Assembly: GCA_003427395.1 (NCBI GenBank)
Contig: BFEA01000790.1
Span: 500,331-527,165 of the forward strand
DNA from: Chara braunii
Lineage: Eukaryota; Streptophyta; Charophyceae; Charales; Characeae
Direction of reading: 5' to 3'
DNA: 26,835 nucleotides
Position 1 is the stretch's first letter, and the number at the start of each line of letters is the position of its first letter. A program made the position numbers and the translations under genes. Below are positions 1 to 9,990 of the stretch, piece after piece. A model generated the notes under the pieces. It made no database searches. It worked only from the letters and a program-made list of their open reading frames with translations, and had not been told where the DNA came from.

Positions 1-10
1 TTTTTTTTTT

Positions 11-172
11 GAAATCCGGACATTTGGACCTATTAATTCACAACCGGACCGTCCAGGTCCGCATGTCCAGTCGCTCGGAACAGTGTCCAGATTACCGAAC
101 ATCCAGATTCATTTAGATGCAGGTTCGGGCCCAGTGTCCGGTGTCTGGATGTCCGGGTCCCGGGCAACCATG
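11..172. repeat. GTCC/CCGGAC-rich degenerate short repeat
   Basis: Variants of a short motif (ATCCGGACA, CCGGACCGTCCAG, GTGTCCAG, GTGTCCGG, GATGTCCGGG) recur about ten times in both orientations within about 160 bases. They lie between the last LINE codon (227) and the poly-T run at 1-10. It may be the LINE 3' UTR or an unrelated minisatellite next to it. The spacing is irregular, so it is not a clean tandem array. Confidence 0.45.
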
Positions 173-226
173 GTTTATCAATATTTAGATGCCTAGCCCA
201 CCTTTCTTGAAGGATTATTGAAATGT

Positions 227-1505
227 CTACCTTGGTCCGAAGTAACCTATAGGTTGATTTAACAAATAGAGATTGGAAAACACCTGGTTTCCCTCTCTTT
301 GAAGTCTGCCATACCCATTCTGCTGGGTCAAAGAGAAGTTTGGGGATGAGAATCTGAGGATGGTAGACTTTCCAACCCTTAATTGATGAGCTATAAAAAA
401 ACCTCTAATTTTGTAAAGTTTTGTAATGAGAAAGACTACGACTATATTGGAGGGAGATTGGACCAAGAGGTGGTCCTTCGTGGATTTAAAGATATTCACA
501 AAGACTTCATGAGGAAAAGTGTGAACAACCTGGCCAATCACATGTTGATCATCCGGTCGAAATCCTACAACCCAATCCGCCTCCTTAATCTGTTGTCCCT
601 GTCTAAGTGTTTTGACCCAACCCAAAGGTATACAAAATATAATTTGTTCCACATTAGCAGCTAGTTCATGTGCATATCTTAAGGTTTATCTCAGTTGTTT
701 TACCGATTTCTAGTCTTTCAACCCTGGGTCCCATAAGTATTTGATCCTCAACACCCCTCTTTTAACCCATATTGTCCAAGGTGAGAGTGAGCTATTGAAA
801 ATTCGACTATTTATGTTTGTGATCCATCGATTGTCAAAAATAGGTTGTCGCAATACTTCCTCATATCGAGAGGGGAAAGTTTCTATTGGGTAGGGGTAAT
901 TGGCGCCAAGTTTTGAGCAGTGAGACCCACAAGTCATCTAATATAAGATCTCTTCTAGTTGCACCCCTACCTTCTTTTCCTCTGAACTACGTCTGTACCT
1001 TGGGAATGCTCCAATACCGGTCTTCTAACCAGGTGATTGGGTGTATATTCCCAAAGGTGCAAGCCTACGAATCTGCTCCAGTGCCAGCTCTTGCCAAGGC
1101 TTATTTGTGGACAATATTAGTCTTTTAATCCATGTAGAGACAAAGCTTTATGTTGCAAGGATGGGTCAAAAATTCTCAGTCCTCCTTCAGTTTTTGGTTG
1201 AATCAAGGACAACTAGGCGACTCTTGGTATTACCTTTTCCAACTCATGGTTTCCTCTCCATAAGAATGTTGTCACCTGCCTTTGAAGTATCTTTGTACGC
1301 TGTTTACTGATAGACAAAAGTGTTGATTTGTACCAAATAAAGGCAAGGATGACATTGTTAATGATGAGGGCTCTCCCGAAAAGTGAGGTATGTTTATCTT
1401 TCCATTGATTCATATTTTCCACGGCCGGTCTCGAAACGTACTCATCGTTGATTGAAGGTTTTCCTTGAGCTGTTAGAGAAACTCCAAGAATTCGCACTGG
1501 GGAAT
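227..1505 (-). pseudogene. LINE ORF2 C-terminal region, broken
   Basis: This is the part downstream of the RT palm, in pieces. The minus frame at 1509-1213 has the thumb signature (ILGVSL, then NQWKDKHTSLFGRALIINNV, then FLWRGN), matching the plant LINE pattern of W-x-x-R-x-L-S-x-x-GR. At about 1185-1140 another frame holds a GGLRIFDPSLQHKAL stretch, the GGL motif after the thumb. Further pieces lie at 937-710 (NINSRIFNSSLSPWTIW) and 652-227. The last ends at a TAG (227-229), probably the natural ORF2 stop because little else follows before the poly-T. At least three frame changes occur. I see no RNase H domain or clear terminal zinc knuckle. Confidence 0.6.
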
Positions 1506-2503
1506 TCAAGGGGACCCAATTAACCCTTGGTTATTCTGGTGGACGATCCCCATTCGAGTGAATCCACCGACCCTGTGTTTTGTTCCCCCAATTGACAAAT
1601 TGTCAAAAACTTTAGCGAATTTGTTCATCAAGGCTTTGATTTCCGCCATATTTGATTCTGAGGCCTTCATCATAATGGTGAGGTCATCAACAAACATTGA
1701 GGTAATAAGAATTGCGTCTTCGGGAATTCCAGATATCTGAAGACGTTGAATATTTTGGTTTTTTCTAAGGTTAACCCCTAGAGCCTCCATAAGTATTACA
1801 AACAGAAAAGGAGTCAAAGAGTCTCCTTGCTTTACCGGCCTTTGAAGCCTTAATGCTGGCGAAAGGAAACCATTTACTTGGACTCGTGTCGTTAAGCTGT
1901 GATGCAAAATACGGACCAATCTACACATATTAGAACCAAAGTTCATCTTTGTAAGACAAACGTCTAAGAACCTCCAATCTATATGACCATAATCCTTTTC
2001 ATCGTCAATGAACACAAATGTTACTTTTTTTTTTTATTGTCGAGAAAGTTTGATCATTTCATTGATTAGGAGGATGTTATTTTTGATATGTCTTCCTTTG
2101 ATGAAACCTGTTTGAGATGGATGAATTATAACTATCATAATAGGGATCAAACGGTTTGCCAAAGTTTTGCCCAAAATCTTATACACCACAGTGAGCAGGG
2201 TAATGGGCTGTAATTCTTAATGTTAGTTTTATCACTTTTTTTATACAAGAGGGTTAAAATACCTTGCCCCATTATCTTCCCCATTTGTTTTGTCACTTGT
2301 ACTTCCTCAAAGAACTTCGTCAAGGTTGAAGAAAATGTTGGCCACATGGTTTTCCAAAATTCTTTAGGAAGTCTATCTAGGCCTGACGTTTTATCTCTAT
2401 CCATCTGGAGTAAGGCAGACCAAATTTCTTTCATTGCTACAAGTTTTTCTAGATGCTCTTGTTGCTCTCGAGAGAGCGATTGTGTTAGTGGGACAAGAAA
2501 CAC
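1506..2503 (-). pseudogene. LINE reverse transcriptase domain, frameshifted
   Basis: This is the polymerase that copies the LINE transcript at the nicked target. The N-terminal piece (2503-2147) has the fingers pattern MDRDKTSGLDRLPKEFW and then ITLLYKKSD. A frameshift near 2215 moves the expected PITLLTVVYKILGKTLANRL motif to another frame. The palm piece (2015-1506) shows FIDDEKDYGHIDW, equivalent to the motif A LDxEKAFDxVDW, then RPVKQGDSLTPFLF (motif B) and MFVDDLTIM (motif C, the FADD-type Asp pair). An 11-T run at 2026-2036, read as Lys codons, sits at the junction and is a likely slippage lesion. Catalytic aspartates survive but the frame does not. Confidence 0.9.
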
Positions 2504-2947
2504 TCAATTGCTTTGTCATCTTCCTGATATTGTTCAGGAATTTTGGTTGAGGTGAATTTTTTTTTGAAAAAATCGTAAGCTATTTTGAGACTACCTTCTG
2601 AGGTAAAATGTTGAGAGGGGTCCAAAGGCACCCTCGGGTCTTGGAGACCCTCAATAAAATTGCGTATTGATCTAGTGCGTGCTAAAGCAAAAAAGGAAGT
2701 GTCAATTTGTCCTTCCGCCAAAAAATTGATAACTTGCCTCTGATCAAGGTGTCCTTGCCAACGAATGTTGAGCGAAGGATAGTACCTGGTTCTTAAGCTC
2801 CTCGGTATTGATTGAATGTAAATGATTAAATGGTTGATCTTGTAGTTTGTGGTTAAAAATTTGTTCTTGAATGATTATTTCATAAAGATACCTGTTCTTG
2901 ACCTGCATTTTTGAGTATTCATTATATTTCTTAGCTACGAAAACCAA
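2504..2947 (-). pseudogene. LINE ORF2 endonuclease-RT linker
   Basis: Two minus-strand pieces (2947-2744 and 2721-2485) join the endonuclease to the RT. The second contains DTSFFALARTRSIRNFIEGL and later IAYDFFKKKFTS. These match the linker of plant LINEs, where a fixed phrase about residues and arguments R-x-x-x-I-x-x-L is followed by a D-F-Y/F-x-x-L/K-F segment before the RT. The pieces are in different frames, so a small indel lies near 2730. No catalytic function is expected of this stretch. Confidence 0.6.
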
Positions 2948-3099
2948 ACCATTATTAAACCATTGTACATAAGAGTCATGTTTATCATTGGTTGTATGTC
3001 AATATTCCCATACGTCCTTTATATATTGTCTAAATTGTCCTTGTGAAAATAAAGATGCATTAAGCTTGTAGAAACTCTTCCCTTGATCAAGTTTTTTCC

Positions 3100-4097
3100 G
3101 AAAGGAGAATAAGACAACATGCATCTTGTGATCCGCTCTTGGCCACATACTCTGAGGAAAAATAGTCGCTCAAATCAAAGCTCTATCAAGGTCTTCTAAC
3201 ATTAGGATCAAATTTATTCTAGACCCCGGGTGGTGTGGGGTACCATTGTTTCGAATGCAAGGGAACAAGCGTTCCTGAGGAAAGATACGACGATATGTGT
3301 CATATAGGTGTTCAAACACATAATCTTCGTATAATGTTTTCATATTCTTCTATGTAAGCTGGACACGGAGAATGTATCTTCCATCGATCCAACCACCTAT
3401 CAGGAGCCGCGTTGAAGTCTTCTACCATTACCAAAGCACGTCCACCGAATGGAGAATGAAATACACACCTTTATCATTTGTAGTGATTATACGGTCTTAA
3501 TATATGGATCAAATACATTTCGTCCCACATATCATTTCGTCCCACATATATAAATCAAGAATTTGCGACCTGATTTCTTGAAAAAAAAAAAAACCTTTCT
3601 TGCACATCATTTGGCCCATAGATATTAATAAGACATATTACCTCTATTTCTAACATTATTAGGGCAACTACGTATCTTCCCTGTTCCCTATCTGCAGCCC
3701 AATGTACAATCTCTATTCTCAATTCTAGAGCTACCCAAATTGCCACTCGTCCTGAACTATTCCTCACTGCTGGTGAATACACTTTGTGAAAGGGCCATAC
3801 CTTGTTGTGTGTTATAGTATGGGTAGGAGAATCGGTGAGATGAGTTTCTTGTATGCAGATAAGATCTGGCCACGATCTTCCTCCAATCCCTTTGAGTTGC
3901 TCCATAATGACACTTATTTTTTCTGCATCTCCTGTGGCAAGACCATTAACATTGAGGGACCTAAGATCTAAGTCTGTTGTTCTGATAACCTGATGCCAAG
4001 AAGGATTCTTCCCATAAAACGCTTGAAGAGTTTTCATCCCAAAATCAGATCTACAACTTCCCTCCTTTATGTAATCCTTACAGATGTACCCGACCAC
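3100..4097 (-). pseudogene. LINE APE-type endonuclease domain, broken
   Basis: This endonuclease nicks target DNA to prime reverse transcription. The minus frame from 4097 carries LRSLNVNGL (metal-site Asn), ICIQETHL (catalytic Glu), SGRVAIWV and INIYGPN, in family order. It runs into a 13-A run near 3582-3594 and loses frame. The rest is visible in other frames: VMVEDFNAAPDRW near 3440-3405 (equivalent to GGDFN) and RADHKMHVVLF near 3140-3105, equivalent to the SDH motif with Ser replaced by Ala. Met at 4097 is the first start in this frame but the true ORF2 start is uncertain. The domain call is firm; the protein is not made. Confidence 0.85.
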
Positions 4098-4139
4098 CGT
4101 TATCTAAATCCGAAGCAGCCTATAGGATACCTCTTCGTA

Positions 4140-5184
4140 AAATAGCGCATAGGAAAGCCGTCACATCCGCTAGTAACGAGGCAGAGTTAGCTTTGATCTT
4201 CAGACACTGTAACTCCATTAAAGTTGTATGTGTGTGCCATTTGAGGCCTGCTTCTTTTTTGTCTTCAAAACGCACAAAAGTGTCTCTCTTTGCCATTTAT
4301 GCTCGTTCTTCTTATTCCGTGAGGGTAGCCTGGGGACCCGGGTCATAGTGTTTTGACAAAAAGTTTTGTAGGTCTCTCTTGAAGGTCCGATCAATGGCAC
4401 TATGGTACTCCAAATAAGTGGTCCATCCTTTCAAAATAACCCCCCCGTACTGATCCTGGCCTATTGGGGAAAGCCCAATTACCCATTTCCCATTCCTTTT
4501 TTGAACCGAAATGATTAAATTACCTTTGGGAGCTTGCAGACGGAGGGTTTGTCCTTTCTGTAAGATATGTCTTAATTTTCGCCTCTTACCTGTTTCTTGG
4601 GAAACCGGTGTGGGAAAGGAGAGAGGTGACCTTGTTGTCCAGGCCCTTTCACATGATTGTGATTCAGTTGCTGTTGTGTCTCTTGTTGTGAATCCTGTTG
4701 GCGCTGCTGTAACTGCTGATTTCGCGACAACTGTTGATGCTGCGACTTGCAGAAACCAGCATGCTGCCCCTGTTGTTGAATGTAAGAGGTCTTCTGCTAA
4801 ACCATGCTCAAGAGGATTTACTGTTTCCAGGGGCTACACTGTTTTGATTCAGTTCTTCTATTAAAGGATTTACTGTTTCCAGGGACTACACTGTTTGGAG
4901 GGGGAATGGGGGGGGTGAAACAACTTATCCACAGGTTACAACATCCTTTGATTACAACAAACCATTGTGCTCCTTGAGGTAAACCTTGCTGCAACACGTT
5001 TCTTAAACTAGTACTATTATTTAAAATATTAAACAGTTGTATATAAGAGGTGTCCCAAAGTTCGGATGTAGCTGCACCGAATTTAATTTTCAGTTATTGG
5101 AGCAACCAATCCGCCAGTCGTGTGATTTTCTGTTCAAGGGTTATCCATTGATCTTCTCTAGAAGTGGGGGAGGGAGCATCTTAC
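4140..5184 (-). pseudogene. LINE ORF1-like remnant (putative)
   Basis: Two long minus frames precede the endonuclease. The first (about 5180-4812) reads through SREDQWITLEQKITRLADW, broken by one TAA, and NVLQQGLPQGAQWFVVIKG. A second frame is open from about 4835 to 4315 and contains GKRRKLRHILQKGQTLRL and NGKWVIGLSPIGQDQYGG. Past two TAA codons it continues as MAKRDTFVRFEDKKEAGLKW. A 52-bp duplication shifts the frame between them. The position upstream of ORF2 and the basic character suit an ORF1 RNA-binding protein, but I recognise no zinc knuckle or RRM. Several in-frame stops are TAA or TAG, which can arise from CAA or CAG by C-to-T change. Confidence 0.5.
4813..4896. repeat. 52-bp tandem duplication inside LINE ORF1 remnant
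   Basis: The segment beginning AGGATTTACTGTTTCCAGG occurs at 4813 and again at 4865, so the period is 52 bp. The two copies agree for about 32 bases with one or two mismatches. Because 52 is not a multiple of three, the duplication changes frame inside the ORF1 remnant. Confidence 0.85.
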
Positions 5185-5208
5185 TTTTTTTTTTTTTTTT
5201 TTTTTTTT
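5185..5208. repeat. 24-base poly-T run at LINE 5' border
   Basis: This uninterrupted T run lies exactly where LINE-like sequence stops. On the minus strand it is a poly(A) run immediately upstream of the LINE. It could be the tail of an element into which the LINE inserted, or an A-rich target. Confidence 0.7.
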
Positions 5209-5518
5209 GGACAATGCTCCAATCTTTATGTGGGGAGCCGCACGTGTTGGGAACCGGGCCCAACGTTCCATTAGGAACATTTGGAGAACATATACAGAAA
5301 AACTCGAGATACCGGGGCCAATACCCGGCTTCTGCTAAGAATAGGATCATGAACAATTTATACTATTTTATAGACTATTAGACAAAAGACCTCATGAAAT
5401 AGGCTGAAGTTCAAAAGAAGTCTGAAAAAGTTGAAAAAATATGAGAACGGAGGTTAAAAGCTGAACCCACCTACTATCCAAAACTCCCCCCCTCAACAGA
5501 CGAAACGTCGGTCTAGGC
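5209..5518. other. No gene seen
   Basis: There is no recognisable coding sequence or RNA. A short imperfect inverted repeat (ACGTGTTGGG ... GCCCAACGTT, about 5240-5265) is the only structure I see. The stretch could belong to an old LTR, but I find no matching partner in the window. Confidence 0.4.
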
Positions 5519-6296
5519 TTTTAGTCCTCGTACCAAAACTCACTTGATGTCATACCCCCTTCTGCTAGGGTAACAGGGCACCACAACCTTCCCCAGTTTT
5601 GACCGACCTAGTTCTGACGGACAGGAAGTGCCTTCCTCCCTCGACATCTCCCTTAGCGGCAAGCCCCTAACACCAGATTACAGGGTTAATACCTCGGCGC
5701 CGGCTACGTCGGACGGTGTGGTTATGTCTTCCACCCTCGGCATAACTCAACAGGCCTCAAGCTCCCCCCAGGTCACAGAGCAAAAACTCCAGCACCGGCC
5801 TATGTCGTTCCAGCATCGTCCTTCTAACCTACTTACCTTAACAAACAACCCCTCCCCTGTTGAGAACCCCCTTACTACCTCCAATCATCCAACCAAACCT
5901 TGGATCTTTTTTCGGTAGTTTCGTGAGAGCTAAACTAAGGACATACATGAAACAGTCTGATCAGCCTAAAAAACAGGAAGACAGGAAAACGAAATCCACC
6001 CACGATCCAGTTCCTTCCCCGCACCGCAGAGGGAAGACTACTGCCCAGGCATTCAGTCCTCGTACCAGAACTCGCTAGATCTCATACCCCCCTTGCTAGG
6101 GTGACATGACAACACCAACTGCCCCAGTACCGACCGAACTGGTTCTGACGGACAGGAAGTGCCTTCCTCCCTCGACAACTTCCTTAGCTGCACAGCCCCC
6201 AAAGTTACAAGGTCACTGCCCCGGCTTCAGCTACGTTGAACAAGATGGTTATGCCTTCCACCCTCGGCATAGCTCCAATAGTCTCAAGCTCCTCCT
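5519..6296 (+). repeat. Diverged ~245-bp direct repeat (two copies)
   Basis: Copy 1 (about 5519-5763) and copy 2 (about 6053-6296) share long blocks. Both have CAGTCCTCGTACCA-like starts, then TTCTGACGGACAGGAAGTGC, CTTCCTCCCTCGACA, ATGGTTATG-like and TCCACCCTCGGCATA. The offset is about 533 bp. In one plus frame both copies encode PV-T-LVLTDRKCLPPST, so the ancestor may have been coding. The 290 bp between them are not shared. No family could be assigned. Confidence 0.75.
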
Positions 6297-6318
6297 GGTT
6301 ACACTCGTTCCTGCATAA
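5628..6318 (+). pseudogene. Unrecognised Pro/Ser/Thr-rich ORF fragments
   Basis: Three overlapping plus-strand fragments (5628-5918, 5860-6078, 6106-6318) are rich in Pro, Ser and Thr. The middle one is basic, with TYMKQSDQPKKQEDRKTKS. Two of them lie in the direct repeat and keep a shared peptide in one frame, which hints at decayed coding sequence, perhaps a retroelement ORF1 or gag tail. I do not recognise the family, and the ORFs could be chance. Confidence 0.25.
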
Positions 6319-7472
6319 TTATTATGATAGTGTGAATGAGCGCAATTATTGACCGCAACATCAAGAATCAACAAGGCAGGGGTGGGGGCTTGCACGGCGT
6401 CTGCTTCAACCAGGGCTGAGCAGGGGGTAGGGGTCTCTGCTTAGCCCAGGTGCCTGCAACCGCTGTCTGGTCAAGTCACCCCGCCAAGATGGTGATGATG
6501 GTCCTGGGTTGTTAACACTTGTGTAGGACAGGGGTGTGGGGGTGCGCCAGGGCAAAAGGATGAGAGGAAAGGTGGGTGAGGTCTTCAGAGGGGTTCATCT
6601 GGACAACCGAGTGGCCAAGTACTGTGGGTGATCGCCATCTGTCTAACCTGGGCTTTTTTGGAAAAAATAAAAACAAAAAAACAAGGCAGGGGTGTGGGGT
6701 GGTATATCCTTCCCAAGGGAAGTAAGTTCAGTAACCAATGCCGTCCACTCCGACCTCCCAGCCATAATGGGCAGGGCTGTTGCGTGACTACTATTTGTAT
6801 CATGTTTTGACTTGCCCGTGGAAAAGGATCCGGACTGCTGCTTCCCAGAATAGGACCCTTGTTTTTTTTCTGGGAAAAAAAAAAAAAAGCCAATGCTGTG
6901 AACTGCCTGCAAGATGCCACCTCCAGCTCCAATTCTGCTCGCTCCAACCGCGACCCGTGATGAGTACCCGCCTCATTATCTGAAGTTTATTCCACCTACT
7001 GACTTCTTCCTCCCTAGAAGGGGTAGTGCCACTCCTGCTGCCTCAGCCGAGTATCACAACTGCAGCCAGCCTAAGTGCACGAGTCTCCGACTCTCCATCA
7101 TTGTAGGCAGTGGAGTCAGAGTGCGACCTCCTTCTGTCGGCGTTCAAGCAGCATAGCGACCTCCTGCCTATGTGTTCGACTGGACAGGCTCGAGTTGTAT
7201 GCCGCCGGATGGCCAGCCAGTCAGCAGGCCTCAGAGTCCGGTTCCGGCCTATCTCAAGGGCTTTCTGAACTGGGCCTCGATAGAAGTTTCCATGGGCTGG
7301 TACCGCCGTTTCTGCCTACTTTCCATGTAGGGTTTGGAAACGACCGGTACTCTGCATTTATTTCCAGGCCTGCAATGTGACGACTGTACCTTTTTAGTGT
7401 AATATTTACTGACACATATCCCGGTTGACATAATTAGTAATTACTGACATAGCCCTGAGGGCAATTGCAAGA
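6319..7472. other. No recognised gene; G-rich and A-run low-complexity DNA
   Basis: Short overlapping ORFs exist on both strands but none resembles a known family. A stretch at 6651-6684 (CTTTTTTGG, A-rich, CAAGG) and one at 6857-6899 (CCTTG, T-run, A-run, GCC) are approximate reverse complements about 200 bp apart. That is a weak foldback made mostly of homopolymers. Confidence 0.4.
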
Positions 7473-7844
7473 ATGAACAAGGGACAAGCAAAGAATTTGC
7501 AAAACAGCGAGGACAAGAATGAAAACACGCATAGATGTGCAGCATTTACAGTATGGTACAGCTGGATCAGGAAGTATTTAGATCCAAAGGAAGGACAGAC
7601 AGTAATAGACACCTTTCTGGAAAATAGCACTATTGCACCTCCTGCAGAGCTCGCTGGACGGGACGCTGTGTTCTCATGCGGACAGGTCTACTTGTATTCA
7701 GTTAATGATGGAGAATTTCTGAATTTGAGAGCGCGATTCTCTTGCGTTTTGCTTTTGAATACTATCTTGATCTTCTCCCCCTTTCCTGTCTACTCCATGT
7801 CTCTGGATTGTGTGCTGCAAGTGATGCTGCAAATGACTTTTTAG
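7473..7844 (+). CDS. Hypothetical ORF, 123 aa, doubtful
   Basis: This reading frame starts at MNKGQAKNLQ and is hydrophilic for its first 85 residues (WIRKYLDPKEGQTVIDTFLEN, then RDAVFSCGQVYLYSV). It then becomes hydrophobic in a pyrimidine-rich stretch. A second frame (7742-7999) picks up with FEYYLDLLP and FLESFITEELSPLGSDS, so a coding remnant with a frameshift near 7735 is possible. I recognise no domain, splice structure or promoter. It could be a transposon or gene fragment, or chance. Confidence 0.2.
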   Translation: MNKGQAKNLQNSEDKNENTHRCAAFTVWYSWIRKYLDPKEGQTVIDTFLENSTIAPPAELAGRDAVFSCGQVYLYSVNDGEFLNLRARFSCVLLLNTILIFSPFPVYSMSLDCVLQVMLQMTF

Positions 7845-8118
7845 AGAGCTTCATTACTGAAGAGCTCTCACCCTTGGGCTCAGACTCAATCCTTCCAGAA
7901 AGGAAGCAACCAATTCTGCTGGGCCGTGCTTGCCAATGGCCAGCCTTCGCGTCAGTATTTCCAAACTGTTGCATAACAGCCTGGGCCTGCCAGACGTAAT
8001 GAGGAGTGTGAGGTCTTGCAATTCACGTTTTTGTGACTTGCAGGTGGAAAGCCAGGTTACGAAGAACCAGGCTGCTGCTCCCCGTGACGAGAAACGTTTT
8101 TCAAAGCAGCAGGAAAGG

Positions 8119-8303
8119 AAAAGAGCATGCCTGTCCACGGGGACATCCGTTAAATTTGGAACAACACAGAGATAGAGAAGATTAGAGCATGGCCCCTGCA
8201 CAAGCAAGGATGACATCCATAAATCGAGAAACAGTCCAATTTGTTTTTTCATATATAAAACTTGTTAAAAGAAAAAAAAGAAGAAAACTCTGAAAAAGAG
8301 CAT
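8119..8303 (+). repeat. Target-site duplication and A-rich tail of U6 retrocopy
   Basis: The 10-mer AAAAGAGCAT occurs at 8119-8128, just before U6, and at 8294-8303, just after the A-rich tail (about 8250-8293). A duplication starting with AAAA is what LINE-type target-primed reverse transcription produces. The tail mixes A runs with G, T and C, so it may have been templated or has decayed. Confidence 0.8.
8132..8249 (+). pseudogene. U6: U6 snRNA retrocopy
   Basis: The sequence follows spliceosomal U6 end to end. It has a 5' hairpin (TGTCCACGGGGACA), CATCCGTTAAATTTGGAAC, ACAGAG, GAAGATTAG, CATGGCCCCTGC, AAGGATGACA, AAATCGAGAAA and GTCCAATTTG, then six T. The AGC triad that pairs with U2/U4 has become AGAGC, and extra bases sit after ACAGAG (ATAGAG) and in TGCACAAGCAAGG. 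The copy is therefore longer than the ~103-nt norm and unlikely to function in splicing. No TATA box or plant USE is seen in the upstream 60 bp. A 44-bp A-rich tail and target-site duplications flank it, indicating retroposition. Confidence 0.93.
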
Positions 8304-9455
8304 TACAGGCAAGTGCACTGGCCAATCATTGAAGAATATCACAGAGAAAAACGTGGATTTGCATTAAGATGATGAACGAGGTATCTATGAGTGGAGCCAC
8401 ATCACAGCAGATCACTTCTGACTTCTAAGCACACAGGGCTTCCATGCACTGCCCAGCAAATGTCTAGAAATGAGTGTATCTTTAGGTAGACAGTGGAATG
8501 ATAGACTTAGCACTTGTCAGCTTTTTCTTAATTTCTCGCATTTGGCGAGGGGCAGAGGGAGGATTTTACATGCACCACATCTTCGTCAATGTGACTGTTG
8601 GCAAGTACCATCAAATTTGAACGAAAACGTTATCGTATCGGTACGGCCCACCTTATACGATATGGACAGACCTTTTTCCACGGATTTTAAGTTGAATGCC
8701 AAGAAATGACAGCGAGGAGCTGAAGACGCAAAATGTGACGATGATGTCTTTCTTAGCCGACGACGTGGGAGCGGCCTTTGCCATCTGGCTTGCTTGAGAA
8801 TGACCCTAACCAAACCTGCTCTAAATCAGACCAATCATCAGCCGTGCAGATCTGTGCATCTTTGATGGTGGCAACTAAAATGAATCGACACAGGTGCGTG
8901 CTTAATAGCTTATCCTGCTGCTGCTACATGGCGTGCCCACAGCCTGGGGGGTATCATATACATGCGAGACCGTCCTGTCAAAATACATCGATTTCTCTCG
9001 GCTGCGGTAATATGGAGTCCCTTGGAGAAGGACAGACAGGGTCTTAGAGCACTCGTTGATGGTCTGCAGTTGGCAACAGGCCGCAGTCGATGCTGTAGAA
9101 ACAAAGAAAAAGTGTTTTAAAAAACAATAACAAAAGCAAAAAAGCCACTGAAGAATGATCCTAGTAGTATGTGGGCCCTCCCTCTCCCTTCAGAGCCTTT
9201 TTCCCCATCAGGAGAGTGACTGTGATCTGCAGCATATGGACCCAATGTTGAATCAGCGCTACGAACGGTGCCATGGATCCTGAACAACACATTTTGGGAA
9301 CAGCATGAAGAATATGATTGAAACTTGAAAGTGAAATCAGGAAACAGTGTGAAGAGAGAAAGGACAAAATCATCAAATCCGGAGTCGGAAGAGAATCGGG
9401 TGAAGCGGGCGAATACTACGCCGAATAGTTAAACTAACCTCTGTCTGTTTTGAAT
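8304..9455. other. No gene seen
   Basis: This is 1.15 kb with only short, unrelated ORFs on both strands and no recognisable RNA or transposon protein. Composition is unremarkable. It may be true intergenic DNA or a very old repeat. Confidence 0.5.
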
Positions 9456-9508
9456 GGGCTCGGGGCCCGGGGCCCGGGGCCCGGGGCTCGGGGCTCGGGG
9501 CTCGGGGG
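9456..9508. repeat. 7-bp minisatellite (GGGCYCG)n
   Basis: Seven tandem units alternate by block: one GGGCTCG, three GGGCCCG and three GGGCTCG, then a G-rich end. The block pattern suggests stepwise unit duplication. The strand is strongly G-rich and could form secondary structure. Confidence 0.95.
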
Positions 9509-9584
9509 ACAGGGAAAGAATCAGCTAAGCTCAGGATCTGAAAAAAAAAGAGGGACAGCATACCTCAGGTTTCAAGATTGGGTC

Positions 9585-9609
9585 AGAGTAGAGTAGAGTA
9601 GAGTAGAGG
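9585..9609. repeat. 5-bp microsatellite (AGAGT)n
   Basis: Four perfect AGAGT units are followed by AGAGG. The stretch from 9610 to 9990 beyond it has no recognisable gene. Confidence 0.95.
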
Positions 9610-9990
9610 ATCTCTATCCCACCCGTGTGACCCCACCCACCTGATAGACATTTCAGAAATTCAGACGCCTTTCCGCCTCACCCTCTGGGTGCGATTGATC
9701 TGAGTTGGGTTTCGGGATAAGTGGGTGTAAAAAAGGATGTCTAGGTCTGTGTCTTCCGTTCACAAAGGCGGGTGGGGCTTTTCGAAGAAGAGAACCTGAA
9801 GCCCTGAGCAGCACAGGGGTGAGGGGGTCTTCTTCTTTGGAACAGAAGTTGGATCGTGTTGTGATGGGATGCAGGCCCTGATTGCCACTGACAGCAGGTT
9901 GCTGCGTTGCGCAAACGGAATGCAGCCTGAGTAAAACAGAAGGCAGACCTGAAACTCCAAGGTTAACTTGGGGAAGCAAGCAGGCTGCAA

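Larger units (their letters stand above)
1..5184 (-). mobile_element. Degenerate LINE (non-LTR retrotransposon), minus strand
   Basis: Read on the minus strand, the order is an ORF1-like remnant (about 5184-4140), APE-type endonuclease (4097 to about 3100), linker (2947-2504), reverse transcriptase (2503-1506) and C-terminal region (1505-227). This is the layout of plant L1-like LINEs. No frame runs through: at least eight frame changes or stops separate the pieces, so the copy cannot make its proteins. The ten T at the window start could be its poly(A) tail, which would put the 3' end at the edge. A 24-T run at 5185-5208 abuts the 5' end. Target-site duplications cannot be checked because the 3' flank lies outside the window. 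The identity is secure; the two borders are inferred. Confidence 0.75.

Noticed and set aside
8132-8249. A functional U6 gene
   Set aside because: There is no Pol III TATA or USE upstream, there are insertions in the ACAGAG/AGC region, and retroposition hallmarks flank it.
9456-9508. Telomere-like repeat
   Set aside because: The 7-bp unit GGGCYCG is not TTTAGGG or a close variant; it is a local minisatellite.
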